DNA of 64,000 bases from Nitrosomonadales bacterium (lineage in GTDB: Bacteria; Pseudomonadota; Gammaproteobacteria; Burkholderiales; Gallionellaceae), in assembly GCA_016721605.1 (NCBI GenBank), contig JADKHS010000002.1:124001-188000 (forward strand), read 5' to 3'. A model generated the notes under the pieces. The model was not told where the DNA came from. It ran no database searches and saw only the letters and a program-made list of their open reading frames with translations. The position numbers and the translations under genes were made by a program. Each line of letters starts with the position of its first letter. Position 1 is the first letter of the stretch. Positions 9,307 to 17,645 of the stretch are shown here, in pieces.

Positions 9307-9747
9307 TTATTTCACGACCACGCTAATTGTGCTACGCATTTTTTCGCCATAAGAGACATGCGCGCCATTAGCAAATTGTAACGTCAACGTATGCGTACCT
9401 GGAGCTAACTTGACCGAGGTTTCTGTTTGACCTTTACCAAAATGGAGATGCTTGTTACTTCCAGTCGGAACAGCCTCCCCGGCATTTAGCTGCTGTTGCA
9501 CGTCTATCAGTAAATGATGGTGCCCAGTGTTATCTACTACGGCGCCAGCGGGCTTGATCTCCATGCCTTCTACACCCATCACAACTTTAACTTCGTTGCC
9601 GACTATTGCGCCATCTTTGGGCTCAACAAAATAAACTCGCTGTCCCGGCGATTTTATCGCATAGTAATCGTTCGCCAATACATTGTGGGCGTACCCGATT
9701 GATGACAACAACATAAACATCGGCAACACTAGCTTTGATCTCATCAT
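9307..9747 (-). CDS. DUF4399-family secreted protein
   Basis: The ATG at 9747 is chosen because TTAGGAG lies 6 nt upstream and a signal peptide follows (MMRSKLVLPMFMLLSSIGYA...VLA); a longer frame upstream looks spurious. The mature part is a beta-sandwich type domain: VYFVEPKDGAIVGNEVKVVM, the conserved His-rich VVDNTGHHHLLIDV, then HLHFGKGQTETSVKLAPGTH and TLTLQFANGAHVSYG. This matches the DUF4399 family of exported proteins, whose function is not known. The clustered His residues suggest metal binding, but that is inference. Monocistronic and divergent from nadB. Confidence 0.85.
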   Translation of the reverse strand: MMRSKLVLPMFMLLSSIGYAHNVLANDYYAIKSPGQRVYFVEPKDGAIVGNEVKVVMGVEGMEIKPAGAVVDNTGHHHLLIDVQQQLNAGEAVPTGSNKHLHFGKGQTETSVKLAPGTHTLTLQFANGAHVSYGEKMRSTISVVVK

Positions 9748-9937
9748 TTTATCTCCTAAGTTAAGTATATCCAGCGGCACAATTTTAACCCGTAAATTAA
9801 TTTCCACAAGAAATAACTGGCACAATGGTAATTGTTGCTGAATAACCGATAAGATGCTATTCCATTTATTTTTGCAAGCTATAGCACATAGGAAAAATAG
9901 ATGCAAAAACCTTTAAAAATAAAGAACTACACTAAAC

Positions 9938-11512
9938 ATGCTGCAATTTGATGTTTTAATTATAGGCAGCGGACTGGCAGGGCTTTCATTGGCATTGAAG
10001 CTTGCCGATCAACGAAAAGTCGCCATCATCACCAAGAAATCATTATTGGAAGGCGCAAGTGTTTGGGCACAGGGCGGAATCGCTGCCGTGTTGTCGCAAG
10101 AAGACTCTCTGGCCGCGCATATACAAGATACATTGATCGCCGGTGCTGGCCTCTGTGACCCAGCCACCGCGCGCTATGTTATCGAGCACGCCAAACCGGC
10201 AATTAACTGGCTCATTGAGCAAGGTGTACCGTTCACACGTGATGCCAATACCGATACCGGTTATCACCTAACACGCGAAGGCGGCCACAGCCATCGACGT
10301 ATCATCCACGCCGCCGATGCCACTGGACATGCCGTACAGGAAACGCTTGCCTCCAAAGCTCTGGCACACCCCAACATTACGCTATTGGAACATTACATTG
10401 CCATCGATCTGATTACCGGCAATAAGCTCGGCCACACGAACAATCATTGCTATGGCGCTTACGCGCTCAACAGCCTGAGCGACGAAGTCAACACCATCGC
10501 TGCCCATGACACAATTCTGGCCACCGGCGGTGCTGGCAAGGTATATCTTTACACCACCAATCCAGACACCGCCACTGGCGACGGCATTGCCATGGGTTGG
10601 CGTGCCGGTTGCCGGGTGGCCAACATGGAATTCATTCAATTCCACCCGACCTGCCTATATCATCCACACGCCAAGTCTTTCCTCATCTCTGAAGCGGTTC
10701 GTGGTGAAGGCGGCATCTTAAAACTGCCTGACGGCACACGGTTCATGCCTGCCCATGATGAGCGCGCCGAACTCGCGCCGCGCGATATCGTCGCACGCGC
10801 TATCGACTTCGAAATGAAAAAACGTGGTTTAGATTGCGTGTATCTTGATATCTCACATAAATCGGTAGAGTTTCTACAAGCGCATTTTCCTACCATCTAC
10901 GCGCGCTGCCTGTCGCTAGGTATCGATATCGCGCACCAGCCTATACCCGTGGTACCCGCAGCACACTATACCTGCGGTGGCATCGTTACTGACCTGCATG
11001 GACGCACCGATCTCGCTAATCTCTACGCCGTTGGCGAAACTGCACATACCGGTTTGCACGGAGCCAACCGCCTAGCAAGCAATTCGCTGCTGGAGTGCAT
11101 GGTATTTGCCGAGGCTGCCGCACGCGACATACTGGCTACGCCGCAAAGGCCGTTCATTCCCCTACCGCAATGGGATGAGAGCCGGGTAACTGATGCCGAC
11201 GAAGAAATTATTATCTCGCACAACTGGGCAGAGTTACGCCAATTCATGTGGGATTATGTCGGAATTGTACGCACCACCAAAAGACTGCGACGAGCACAAC
11301 ACCGAATCAAATTATTGCATGAGGAAATCAACGAGTATTACGCCAATTTTCATGTTACAGCCGATTTGCTGGAATTACGCAATCTCGTGTTAACGGCCGA
11401 TCTCATCGTGCAAAGTGCATTGTCTCGGCATGAAAGCCGCGGATTACACTACAGCAAAGACTACCCTGATATGCTACCGCTGGCCGTACCGACCGTGCTC
11501 ACTCCATCTTGA
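9938..11512 (+). CDS. nadB: L-aspartate oxidase
   Basis: 524 residues, the normal length. The flavoenzyme oxidises L-aspartate to iminoaspartate, the first step of de novo NAD synthesis. Visible features are the N-terminal dinucleotide fold IIGSGLAGLSLALKL, AQGGIAAVLSQEDSLAAH, the active-site REGGHSHRRIIHAADATG, HPTCLYHPHAKSFLISEAVR, the capping-domain H-T-CGG segment (PAAHYTCGGIVTDLHGRTD), and the FAD-binding GLHGANRLASNSLLEC. The C-terminal helical domain has RTTKRLRRA. Intact, with no partner genes adjacent. It lies between the DUF4399 gene and MITE copy 2. Confidence 0.96.
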   Translation: MLQFDVLIIGSGLAGLSLALKLADQRKVAIITKKSLLEGASVWAQGGIAAVLSQEDSLAAHIQDTLIAGAGLCDPATARYVIEHAKPAINWLIEQGVPFTRDANTDTGYHLTREGGHSHRRIIHAADATGHAVQETLASKALAHPNITLLEHYIAIDLITGNKLGHTNNHCYGAYALNSLSDEVNTIAAHDTILATGGAGKVYLYTTNPDTATGDGIAMGWRAGCRVANMEFIQFHPTCLYHPHAKSFLISEAVRGEGGILKLPDGTRFMPAHDERAELAPRDIVARAIDFEMKKRGLDCVYLDISHKSVEFLQAHFPTIYARCLSLGIDIAHQPIPVVPAAHYTCGGIVTDLHGRTDLANLYAVGETAHTGLHGANRLASNSLLECMVFAEAAARDILATPQRPFIPLPQWDESRVTDADEEIIISHNWAELRQFMWDYVGIVRTTKRLRRAQHRIKLLHEEINEYYANFHVTADLLELRNLVLTADLIVQSALSRHESRGLHYSKDYPDMLPLAVPTVLTPS

Positions 11513-11949
11513 TAAGGGAATCTTTTTAAAGTATTAAATCTTACGTGATCAACCCGTTGTGAAATTTATTGGTAATTTAACTGGACTAACCCCAGTCTAA
11601 TCTGACAGTGCATCGCTCAGAATAGCTAGCTGCCGGATCAAGTTTGAACTACTGCAAACGAATAATCATAACCACAAGTTTGACACTCTGCTAAACTTCA
11701 CGGCGGTTCATTTTTTTCAAGATTATTGGTTATGCGGCATCGTGTTAATCGCGTGGCTTTAGGGTACCTCTAAAAATTTAGAGTTCTAAACAAGACCAGG
11801 CGCGAATAAAAAATGTTGACGCAGCATATTCCTTGATATGTAAGGAAACATTTTTTGTGAGCAACAACGTATTGTGACGAAATCTGAATTTTTAGAGGTG
11901 CCCTTTAGGCGAATAGCCTGATGCAACCGTTAATAGTAGTGCAGATCTA
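11513..11949. other. Intergenic region containing MITE copy 2
   Basis: About 440 bp with no gene. The right part (11762-11903) is the second MITE-like element; the left part shows nothing recognisable. Confidence 0.55.
11762..11903. mobile_element. MITE-like non-coding element, copy 2
   Basis: 142 bp, nearly identical to 3852-3992 with a few substitutions and one extra base. The left end is GGGTACCTCTAAAAATTT and the right end AATTTTTAGAGGTGCCC. It is flanked by TTTA on both sides (11758-11761 and 11904-11907). Same orientation as copy 1. Confidence 0.8.
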
Positions 11950-13440
11950 TTGTGTAAATCTCGAGTTCGCCCTGTGAATCAACCCCCCACGCTACCTGCC
12001 AATACTAGGAGTGAATATATCCCTCTAGTTGTTGACTTGGACGGAACTTTAACGCCAACGGATACGCTAATTGAGTCAATTATTCAATTAGTCAAGCACA
12101 ATCCCCTAGAGATGCTTAGTCTTCCATTTTGGATGCTAAGCGGTCGTGCTGTTTTTAAGTCTAATATCGCTACACGAGTTAATTTTTCAGTTGGAAACCT
12201 ACCCTATCGGCAGCCACTTGTGGATTACTTACGCAGCGAGAAGGACAAAGGCCGGCGGATTATCCTTGCCACGGCGGCTCATCGGAGTATTGCTGAATCT
12301 GTAGCGGAGCACCTTGGGTTGTTCGATAGCGTGCTTGCAAGCGATGGGGAACGAAATCTGAAAGGAAAGGTTAAACTCGAAGCCATCCGCGAAACGGTCG
12401 GTGAAAGGTTTGTCTACGCGGGTGATAGCGCGGCCGATTTACCTATCTGGAAGGCGGCCGAAGCTGCGATATTGGTGGGGACGTCCCCCCGAGTTTCAAA
12501 AGCCGCTCGGCGCATGACTCCAATAGAGCGGGAATTTCCGCGAATAAATCCAGGCGGGATTGTTTGGCTCCGTGCGTTACGGATTCATCAATGGCTAAAA
12601 AACCTTCTATTATTCGTCCCATTATTAACCGCTTTTTCCTTTTTCGATGCCAACAAACTGACGACAATGATGGTTGCATTTTTCGCCTTCTCACTTGCTG
12701 CGTCTGCAACCTATGTGGTGAATGACCTATGGGATCTTGAAAATGACAGGTCGCATCCACGAAAGCGTAATCGCCCATTTGCCAATGCCAGCATAACGAT
12801 TCCGACTGGCATCACAGTGGCCGCTGGCGCGCTGATGGTAGCGCTCATGTTGGCGGCCTTCATTTCGAATGGTTTTCTCCTGATGCTTGTTCTCTATATT
12901 ACGCTTACCAGCGCGTACAGCTGGGTACTCAAAGAGTATGTACTGATTGATGTACTGATGCTCTCATTACTTTACACACTACGCATCCTTGCTGGAGCGG
13001 TTGCCATCAGCATACCAACAAGTTCTTGGTTGCTCGCATTTTCAGTTTTTATTTTTTTCAGCCTTGCGTTAGTAAAGCGTTGTTCCGAGCTTGTTTCCCT
13101 CTGGCAGATAGGGGGGGAGGCAGCGCGTGGGCGCGATTATCGTGTAACTGACCTGATCGTGCTTTGGCCATTGGGGATCGGCGCTGCCCTTTGCGCTGTG
13201 GTTGTATTTGGCTTGTTTATCAGTGCTGCGGAAACCCAGGCAAGATATGTGAGTGCCCAACTTTTATGGTTCGTTGCCATCGGCTTAATTTATTGGCTTG
13301 CGCGTCTATGGATCAAGACTGCCCGGGGTGAAATGCATGACGACCCACTGGTTTTTGCGCTCAAGGATTTAGGTAGCCGTATGACGATTCTGGCGATGCT
13401 CCTCGCGACTCTCGTCGCTCATTTCATACATATTGGGTAG
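11950..13440 (+). CDS. HAD phosphatase-UbiA prenyltransferase fusion (DPPR-synthase-like)
   Basis: 496 residues in two parts. Residues 25-200 are a HAD phosphatase (VVDLDGTLTPTDTL, motif II ILATAA, FVYAGDSAADLPIWKAA). Residues 210-496 are a UbiA-type polyprenyl transferase with about nine membrane helices, the LRIHQWLKNLLLF entry and the metal motif NDLWDLENDRSHPRKRNRP. This fusion resembles enzymes that attach phosphoribose to polyprenyl phosphate and then dephosphorylate the product (the DPPR pathway of arabinan donors); other prenyl acceptors are possible. The start is uncertain: TTG at 11950 or GTG at 11974. A transporter and a GT-C enzyme follow with a 3-bp gap and an overlap. Confidence 0.82.
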   Translation: MCKSRVRPVNQPPTLPANTRSEYIPLVVDLDGTLTPTDTLIESIIQLVKHNPLEMLSLPFWMLSGRAVFKSNIATRVNFSVGNLPYRQPLVDYLRSEKDKGRRIILATAAHRSIAESVAEHLGLFDSVLASDGERNLKGKVKLEAIRETVGERFVYAGDSAADLPIWKAAEAAILVGTSPRVSKAARRMTPIEREFPRINPGGIVWLRALRIHQWLKNLLLFVPLLTAFSFFDANKLTTMMVAFFAFSLAASATYVVNDLWDLENDRSHPRKRNRPFANASITIPTGITVAAGALMVALMLAAFISNGFLLMLVLYITLTSAYSWVLKEYVLIDVLMLSLLYTLRILAGAVAISIPTSSWLLAFSVFIFFSLALVKRCSELVSLWQIGGEAARGRDYRVTDLIVLWPLGIGAALCAVVVFGLFISAAETQARYVSAQLLWFVAIGLIYWLARLWIKTARGEMHDDPLVFALKDLGSRMTILAMLLATLVAHFIHIG

Positions 13441-13443
13441 GTT

Positions 13444-13809
13444 ATGAATACACTAATTATTGCCATGACGAGCATTATTCTCTCCGTTGCAGCTCAATTT
13501 GCACTAAAAACTGGTATGTCGAGCATTGAAGTCAAAGAAGCGCTATCCCAACCCGCTGCCCTGCGTACCATTTTTGTAATTTTGACAAACAAATTCGTGA
13601 TTGGTGGTTTTTTGTTGTATGGACTAGGAGCTGTCGTGTGGCTTGGAGTTCTCTCACGTTGGGATGTGAGTAAGGCGTATCCACTAGTCGGAATGGGATT
13701 TGGACTAACTGTCATTGTAGGATTGCTGTTAGGTGAACAAATCACAATGCCACGCGCTGTTGGAGTAGCGCTCATTTGTGCGGGCGTTTTCTTGGTCAGC
13801 CGGAGTTGA
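13444..13809 (+). CDS. Small four-helix EamA/SMR-type membrane transporter
   Basis: 121 residues with four membrane helices (NTLIIAMTSIILSVAAQFAL; a second ending in FLLYGLGAVVWLGVLS; PLVGMGFGLTVIVGLLLG; VGVALICAGVFLVS). The early AAQFALKTGM and the central KAYPLVGMGF are typical of SMR/EamA relatives such as the ArnE/ArnF type, which flip undecaprenyl-linked aminoarabinose. Between a prenyl-sugar synthase and a GT-C transferase, a role in flipping a lipid-linked sugar fits (inference). It starts 3 bp after the previous stop. Confidence 0.82.
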   Translation: MNTLIIAMTSIILSVAAQFALKTGMSSIEVKEALSQPAALRTIFVILTNKFVIGGFLLYGLGAVVWLGVLSRWDVSKAYPLVGMGFGLTVIVGLLLGEQITMPRAVGVALICAGVFLVSRS

Positions 13810-13811
13810 TA

Positions 13812-15440
13812 TTGCGAACAGCTCTGCTACCGATTCTCGCTGTTGTAGCCATCAGCGTCTTAATGGTTGCACATCTATTTTTTCGCGCACCCATTTTTCC
13901 ATTCTCTCCAGATAGCGCTAACTATATTGAACAGGCTCGAAGCCTAATTCAAAACGGTTTAACGTTTAGCATTCCATCTGGCATAAATGGAATGGATAAA
14001 ACGCCAAGCCCTTTGTTTCCAATAGGATTCCCTATAATATTGGCATTCTTCAGTATGTTCGGCTTTGATGCACAAGAAGCGTCCATTGCGGTGGGGTGGC
14101 TGTCTGCAATTTTATTTCCTGCGCTGTTGTACATTTGTTTCCAAAAACAAATAGGTCCGTTATATGCAGCAATATTGGCTGGCCTAAGTGCGCTCTCGCC
14201 GGGTGTACTCACGTATGCTCCGATGGGTTTAACCGATATATTTTCCCTGATACTTGCTGTTGGTGCCATTGGATTAGTGTTGAACTCCCGTTCAACCACT
14301 TTTTTCTTTGTGGGGGGTGTAGTTGCAGGATTGGCTTACGCAGTAAGGAATGCGCATATAGCCTTACTCGCAGCACTCGCCGTGTATTTTTTATACCTGT
14401 GGGTTAGCAATCCAGCACAGCGCACTCAAACAATAAAACAGGCTACAGTTTTTGCAGTAGGTGCATCGCTCATCATATTGCCATTATTGCTACGCAATTT
14501 AATGATCTTTGGTGCGCTGAATCCTTATGAAATGCCACTATCCACCGTGAGCGCCGTAAACAATATACGTGTTTATATTCAAGAATTTGTATATGACTTA
14601 ACGGCCTTGCGTAGCCTTGGGATTTTCGTTGGATGGTCTACTCAAGGATTAGTTTTTCTCTTGGCGTTGGTGATTGGCGTAAGCGGGATGCTGATGATTG
14701 TATGGAGAGGACAATTAACGGAAAAAAAGAAAAAGACAATATTTTTGTGTGCCACATACTCAATAATTGGTACATGCGTTGTAATTGCCGCACGTTCACG
14801 TTATGAGTGGGGGGAAATGATCAATATACGGCATACCTTGCAATACACGCCGTTCTTTTTAGCGGCGTTACTTGCTGCCATTCCTAGTGCGAATAGTGAT
14901 GCTGCTTTATCTTTTGCGCGAAAAACGGGACTAACCTTAGTATTTTTTCTTGGTATCTTCCACACACTCTATGCACATAAATTAGGGGCAGAATATCAAC
15001 AAAGCATGCGCAGAAGTTTAGATGCCATGAATGCATACCAGAATGGAAAAAACCATTTATGTGTTTCTGAAAAAAATACCTTGCTTATGTCGAATTGGGA
15101 ATATGTGTTTAGTATCCAATGCGCCGCACATGCCCAGAATATGGAGCCTGTTAATCTCCAGTGTGATGGACAGGCACCTTTAGCTAAAAATAAGGCTGAA
15201 AGATGTCATACATTAGTTAATGGAATATTGAGCTTGTCAGATAAGTTGTCGGGAAGATCAATACGGGCCGGCTTCTTTCCTGGCCGCTCTGGGATAAATA
15301 TTAATAATCTACCGCTTCCTGAAGCGGATATTTTAAGTTTGCAAAATTCCGGGTGGGACATTGTTCAGAACAATGCTATTGGACTGTTATTATCATATCA
15401 ATCAAACAGCACCAAAAATTCCGGCCACGGTTTGAAATGA
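13812..15440 (+). CDS. GT-C family polyprenyl-phosphate-sugar-dependent glycosyltransferase (PMT/ArnT-like)
   Basis: About 542 residues, with many membrane helices in the N-terminal 400 residues. After the first helix the exofacial acidic motif PFSPDSANYIEQAR gives the catalytic Asp expected for GT39/GT83-type enzymes; later loops include MDKTPSPLFPIGFP. The C-terminal 130 residues are a soluble domain. The preferred start is TTG at 13812, with GGAG 6 nt upstream, just after the transporter stop; TTG at 13776 or 13806 are alternatives. It should transfer a sugar from a polyprenyl phosphate carrier to an envelope acceptor, completing the chain begun by the HAD-UbiA protein. The acceptor is unknown. 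Confidence 0.8.
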   Translation: MRTALLPILAVVAISVLMVAHLFFRAPIFPFSPDSANYIEQARSLIQNGLTFSIPSGINGMDKTPSPLFPIGFPIILAFFSMFGFDAQEASIAVGWLSAILFPALLYICFQKQIGPLYAAILAGLSALSPGVLTYAPMGLTDIFSLILAVGAIGLVLNSRSTTFFFVGGVVAGLAYAVRNAHIALLAALAVYFLYLWVSNPAQRTQTIKQATVFAVGASLIILPLLLRNLMIFGALNPYEMPLSTVSAVNNIRVYIQEFVYDLTALRSLGIFVGWSTQGLVFLLALVIGVSGMLMIVWRGQLTEKKKKTIFLCATYSIIGTCVVIAARSRYEWGEMINIRHTLQYTPFFLAALLAAIPSANSDAALSFARKTGLTLVFFLGIFHTLYAHKLGAEYQQSMRRSLDAMNAYQNGKNHLCVSEKNTLLMSNWEYVFSIQCAAHAQNMEPVNLQCDGQAPLAKNKAERCHTLVNGILSLSDKLSGRSIRAGFFPGRSGININNLPLPEADILSLQNSGWDIVQNNAIGLLLSYQSNSTKNSGHGLK

Positions 15441-15695
15441 ACTGCAATAATCACAACATTAGGATCACTAGATCAACCCTCAACATGAGCTGTACAAAAG
15501 ATGCTCACGAACAACGAGACTCAGTTCGGATCGTTTTACCGGCAAGGATAGGCAGTCACACTGCTCCGCGTCGATACCTGATTATCAAATACCAGGCGCG
15601 GCGTTGGGATTCGGCGCGGACAGCAGCGCCGGAGAAGAAAGCGGCCAGTGTGAAGCGGCAGGCAAGCGTTACAGTAACCCGATAACAACGCCGCT

Positions 15696-16004
15696 ATGGT
15701 AAATTTAACTTACGATTACGAATGGGATGCACACAAGGCAGCGTCCAACTTGAAGAAGCATGGGGTGACGTTTGAGCAAGCCGCTTCCGTGTTTCTGGAT
15801 GCGCTGGCTTTGACGGTGTTTGATGCAGCACACAGTGAGCATGAGGAGCGATGGTTTACCTTGGGTTACACAACTGGCGGCGTGCTGTTGGCAGTGGCAC
15901 ACACCTATCAGGCAACCAGTTTAAGCAATACGCGCATCCGCATTATTTCAGCACGTCCGGCCACAAAACAGGAACAACATTTTTATGCGGATGAACCGCT
16001 CTAA
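15696..16004 (+). CDS. brnT: BrnT family toxin
   Basis: 102 residues. The N-terminus YDYEWDAHKAASNLKKHGVTFEQAASVFLD is the BrnT signature (W-D-x-K-A-x-x-N-x-x-K-H-G-V-x-F), and the C-terminus has IRIISARPATKQEQHFY. BrnT is a RelE-like ribonuclease toxin of type II modules. Its antitoxin gene (BrnA-like) follows 9 bp downstream in the normal toxin-first order but is frameshifted. First of three plus-strand cassettes interleaved with minus-strand Rhs fragments. Confidence 0.9.
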   Translation: MVNLTYDYEWDAHKAASNLKKHGVTFEQAASVFLDALALTVFDAAHSEHEERWFTLGYTTGGVLLAVAHTYQATSLSNTRIRIISARPATKQEQHFYADEPL

Positions 16005-16013
16005 GGTGACACC

Positions 16014-16251
16014 ATGAATGCAACAAGCAACCACTGCAGGACGATGACGATATGCCCGCAGAGATTGATTTTTCTAAAGGGTGCGCGGCAAGTTTTATCA
16101 CGCCAACGCCACGCTGAATCTGCCGGTATATCTGGATGCAGAAGTGCAAGCGTATCTTTCGGCGATCGCATCTAAGAAAGGTGTGCAATTGTCCGAGCTG
16201 GCGAACGATCTCTTGAAACGGGAAATCGGGATTATCGAGGCGGTGAAGTAA
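16014..16251 (+). pseudogene. brnA: BrnA-like antitoxin, two indels
   Basis: From the ATG at 16014 the antitoxin can be read by changing frame twice. One change near 16036 gives the acidic LQDDDDMPAEIDFSKG segment; one missing G near 16080 gives VRGKFYHANATLNLPVYLDA, AEVQAYLSAIASKKGVQLSE and LANDLLKREIGIIEAVK. The last part is the ribbon-helix-helix DNA-binding region of BrnA antitoxins. If both breaks are real, the toxin next to it lacks its antitoxin, which is unlikely to be tolerated; sequencing errors are therefore suspected. Confidence 0.75.
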
Positions 16252-16268
16252 GCAAGACCGTCGCCCAT

Positions 16269-16446
16269 TTAGCGGCTAAAAAAGAAGCCACTCGCTTCCG
16301 GGGTAACGGAGGTGGGTGGCTTTTTGTTTATTGAAGAAGAACAACAAGAGGGATTGTGCTACTTGGCTAGACTTGCCCCTGTGTTTTACGTGTGACGTTG
16401 GGCTTCGCAAGCTCAGTGTCAACCTACATTAGCCCAGGCTACGCTT
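16269..16446. repeat. Island repeat R1 (about 178 bp; terminator plus REP-like palindrome)
   Basis: Begins TAGCGGCTAAAAA, contains a strong terminator hairpin, then TGTTTATTGAAGAAGAAC, a GTTGGGCTTCGCAAGCTC half-palindrome and ends CTACATTAGCCCAGGCTACG. A near-identical copy lies at 20549-20725 and a truncated 46-bp one at 18305-18350. Each copy sits directly 3' of a plus-strand cassette, where minus-strand Rhs or immunity sequence begins. Confidence 0.8.
16284..16326 (+). terminator. Rho-independent terminator in repeat R1
   Basis: GAAGCCAC...GGTGGC followed by TTTTTG, with an inner CTTCC/GGAGG pairing: a stem-loop with a T-run, downstream of brnTA. The same structure recurs at 20570-20607; at 18318-18351 the right arm and T-run are lost. 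Confidence 0.75.
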
Positions 16447-16973
16447 GCTCCACACCCCATCGCTTTGCAGATTACCGTTGGCGTCGTGGGTGATGGTGTT
16501 GCCGTTGAGGGTGGTGTATTGGTTGAGGCCGTTGGCGGTGCGGCTTTGGGGGGATTGGCAAGGTTCCAGTTGCTTTGCGGGTTGAGCGGGTTGGCCGTGG
16601 TGATTTCGCCGCGCTGGTTGCGGATATAGCTGAAGCCCAGGTCGTTGGTGGTGCCGGCAAGGTCGTGTGTGAGGTTGGATAGTTTCCCTTGGGCGTTATA
16701 GCTGTTCGTGCTGGCCGTGCCGTTGCCAAGGGTGAGGGTGGTGCGCCGGGAGAGGTCGTCCCAGGTGTAGGTGGCCAATGTCAGCAAGGGTACGGTGCCG
16801 CCTTCTTTTAAGCTGAGCGGGCGGTTTAGGGGGTCATAATGGGTGCTGATGTTGTAGCCGTCTGGCCAGGTGAGGCGGGTGCGGTTGCCGGCGGGGTCGT
16901 ATTGGTAAGTGAGCGTCCTGCCCGCTGCGGTGGTGCTGGTTTGGTGTCCCGCGGGGTCGTAGGTGTAGTTCAC
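16430..16973 (-). pseudogene. Rhs core fragment D (headless and tipless)
   Basis: A piece of Rhs YD-repeat core: NYTYDPAGHQTSTTAAGRTL, TYQYDPAGNRTRLTWPDGYN, THYDPLNRPLSLKEGG, DLGFSYIRNQRGEITTANPL. One C is missing in the C-run near 16550, so the last part (LNQYTTLNGNTITHDANGN in the right frame) is out of frame. The fragment stops at the repeat R1 junction, so it has neither the DPxGL boundary nor a toxic tip. It has no start or promoter. It is the most decayed of four copies. Confidence 0.85.
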
Positions 16974-17150
16974 GGTTATTTTAAAGTACGTTTAAGGATG
17001 GTATCCACGTTAGTCCAGGCTACGCTTACTCAAAACTCAACAGCCGTATCAACACGATTATTTTAAATAATGCTTGACGTTAGAGACGATATCTACATGA
17101 CTAAAAACCTGTTAAGGGGGTTTTGATATAAATAATTCGGCATGAATATG

Positions 17151-17184
17151 CTACGTTTCGTAGTATACTCAACAGCGTTTCGTA
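17151..17184 (+). promoter_or_regulatory. Candidate operator and -10 upstream of the XRE gene
   Basis: CTACG-TTT-CGTAG (17151-17163) is a perfect dyad. The 9-mer CGTTTCGTA occurs at 17154-17162 and again at 17176-17184, 22 bp apart (about two helical turns), and TATACT (17164-17169), a good -10, lies between them. This fits autorepression by the XRE protein encoded downstream. No good -35 was found at ideal spacing. Confidence 0.5.
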
Positions 17185-17201
17185 AATCAGGAGGTATCCT
17201 C

Positions 17202-17259
17202 ATGGCTGTTATCTTGCACAGGTGTTCAACATGGCTGTTATCTTGCACAGGTGTTCAAC
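17202..17259 (+). repeat. 29-bp perfect tandem duplication at a translation start
   Basis: ATGGCTGTTATCTTGCACAG plus the next nine bases is repeated exactly at 17202-17230 and 17231-17259. The first ATG has the good ribosome site (CAGGAGG, 17188-17194), but because 29 is not a multiple of 3 it reads a 22-codon peptide whose TGA overlaps the ATG at 17267. The second ATG is in frame with the XRE gene but lacks that ribosome site. Confidence 0.9.
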
Positions 17260-17629
17260 AGCCGTCATGACTATCAGTACCGAAGAGCGTAATTTTTTTG
17301 TGACGCTGGGAGAGCGCATTGCCTCACTGCGTAAAGTACACAATATTACCCAAGTACAGTTGGCCCAGACACTGGGGGTGTCACAACAAACTGTTCAGGC
17401 TTATGAGATGGGAAGGCGGCGCATTCCAGTATCGGCTCTGCCCATCGTGGCACACACGCTTGCCGTGCCTTTGGAAGAGTTATTTGGAGAGACCAGCCGC
17501 ACCGCTAATAAGCGAAGCCGCACTTCCCGTCTCCAGCAACAGATAGAGGCCATTAGCCAATTGTCCAAAACACAGCAACACTTTGTGTCGCAGATATTGG
17601 ATACGGTGCTGGCGCAAGCCGGTCGCTAA
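17231..17629 (+). CDS. XRE-family helix-turn-helix regulator
   Basis: About 132 residues from ATG 17231 (or 121 from ATG 17267, TISTEERNFFVTLGERI). The HTH domain is LGERIASLRKVHNITQVQLA, QTLGVSQQTVQAYEMGRRRI, then VSALPIVAHTLAVPLEELFG; a basic C-terminal helix follows (ANKRSRTSRLQQQIEAISQL). It probably represses its own operon through the CGTTTCGTA sites upstream. The start is affected by the 29-bp duplication: with a single copy the strong ribosome site would read straight into this frame. An antitoxin and a PIN toxin follow 16 bp downstream. Confidence 0.85.
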   Translation: MAVILHRCSTAVMTISTEERNFFVTLGERIASLRKVHNITQVQLAQTLGVSQQTVQAYEMGRRRIPVSALPIVAHTLAVPLEELFGETSRTANKRSRTSRLQQQIEAISQLSKTQQHFVSQILDTVLAQAGR

Positions 17630-17645
17630 CAAGAAAGGATATACC

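Noticed and set aside
15353..15685. 110-residue plus-strand ORF after the GT-C gene
   Set aside because: It overlaps the end of the GT-C gene, has no recognisable domain and a Lys/Arg-rich random tail. 15441-15695 is better seen as non-coding.
17202..17259. Two adjacent direct repeats considered as a CRISPR-like array
   Set aside because: They are contiguous with no spacer and only two units; this is a tandem duplication.
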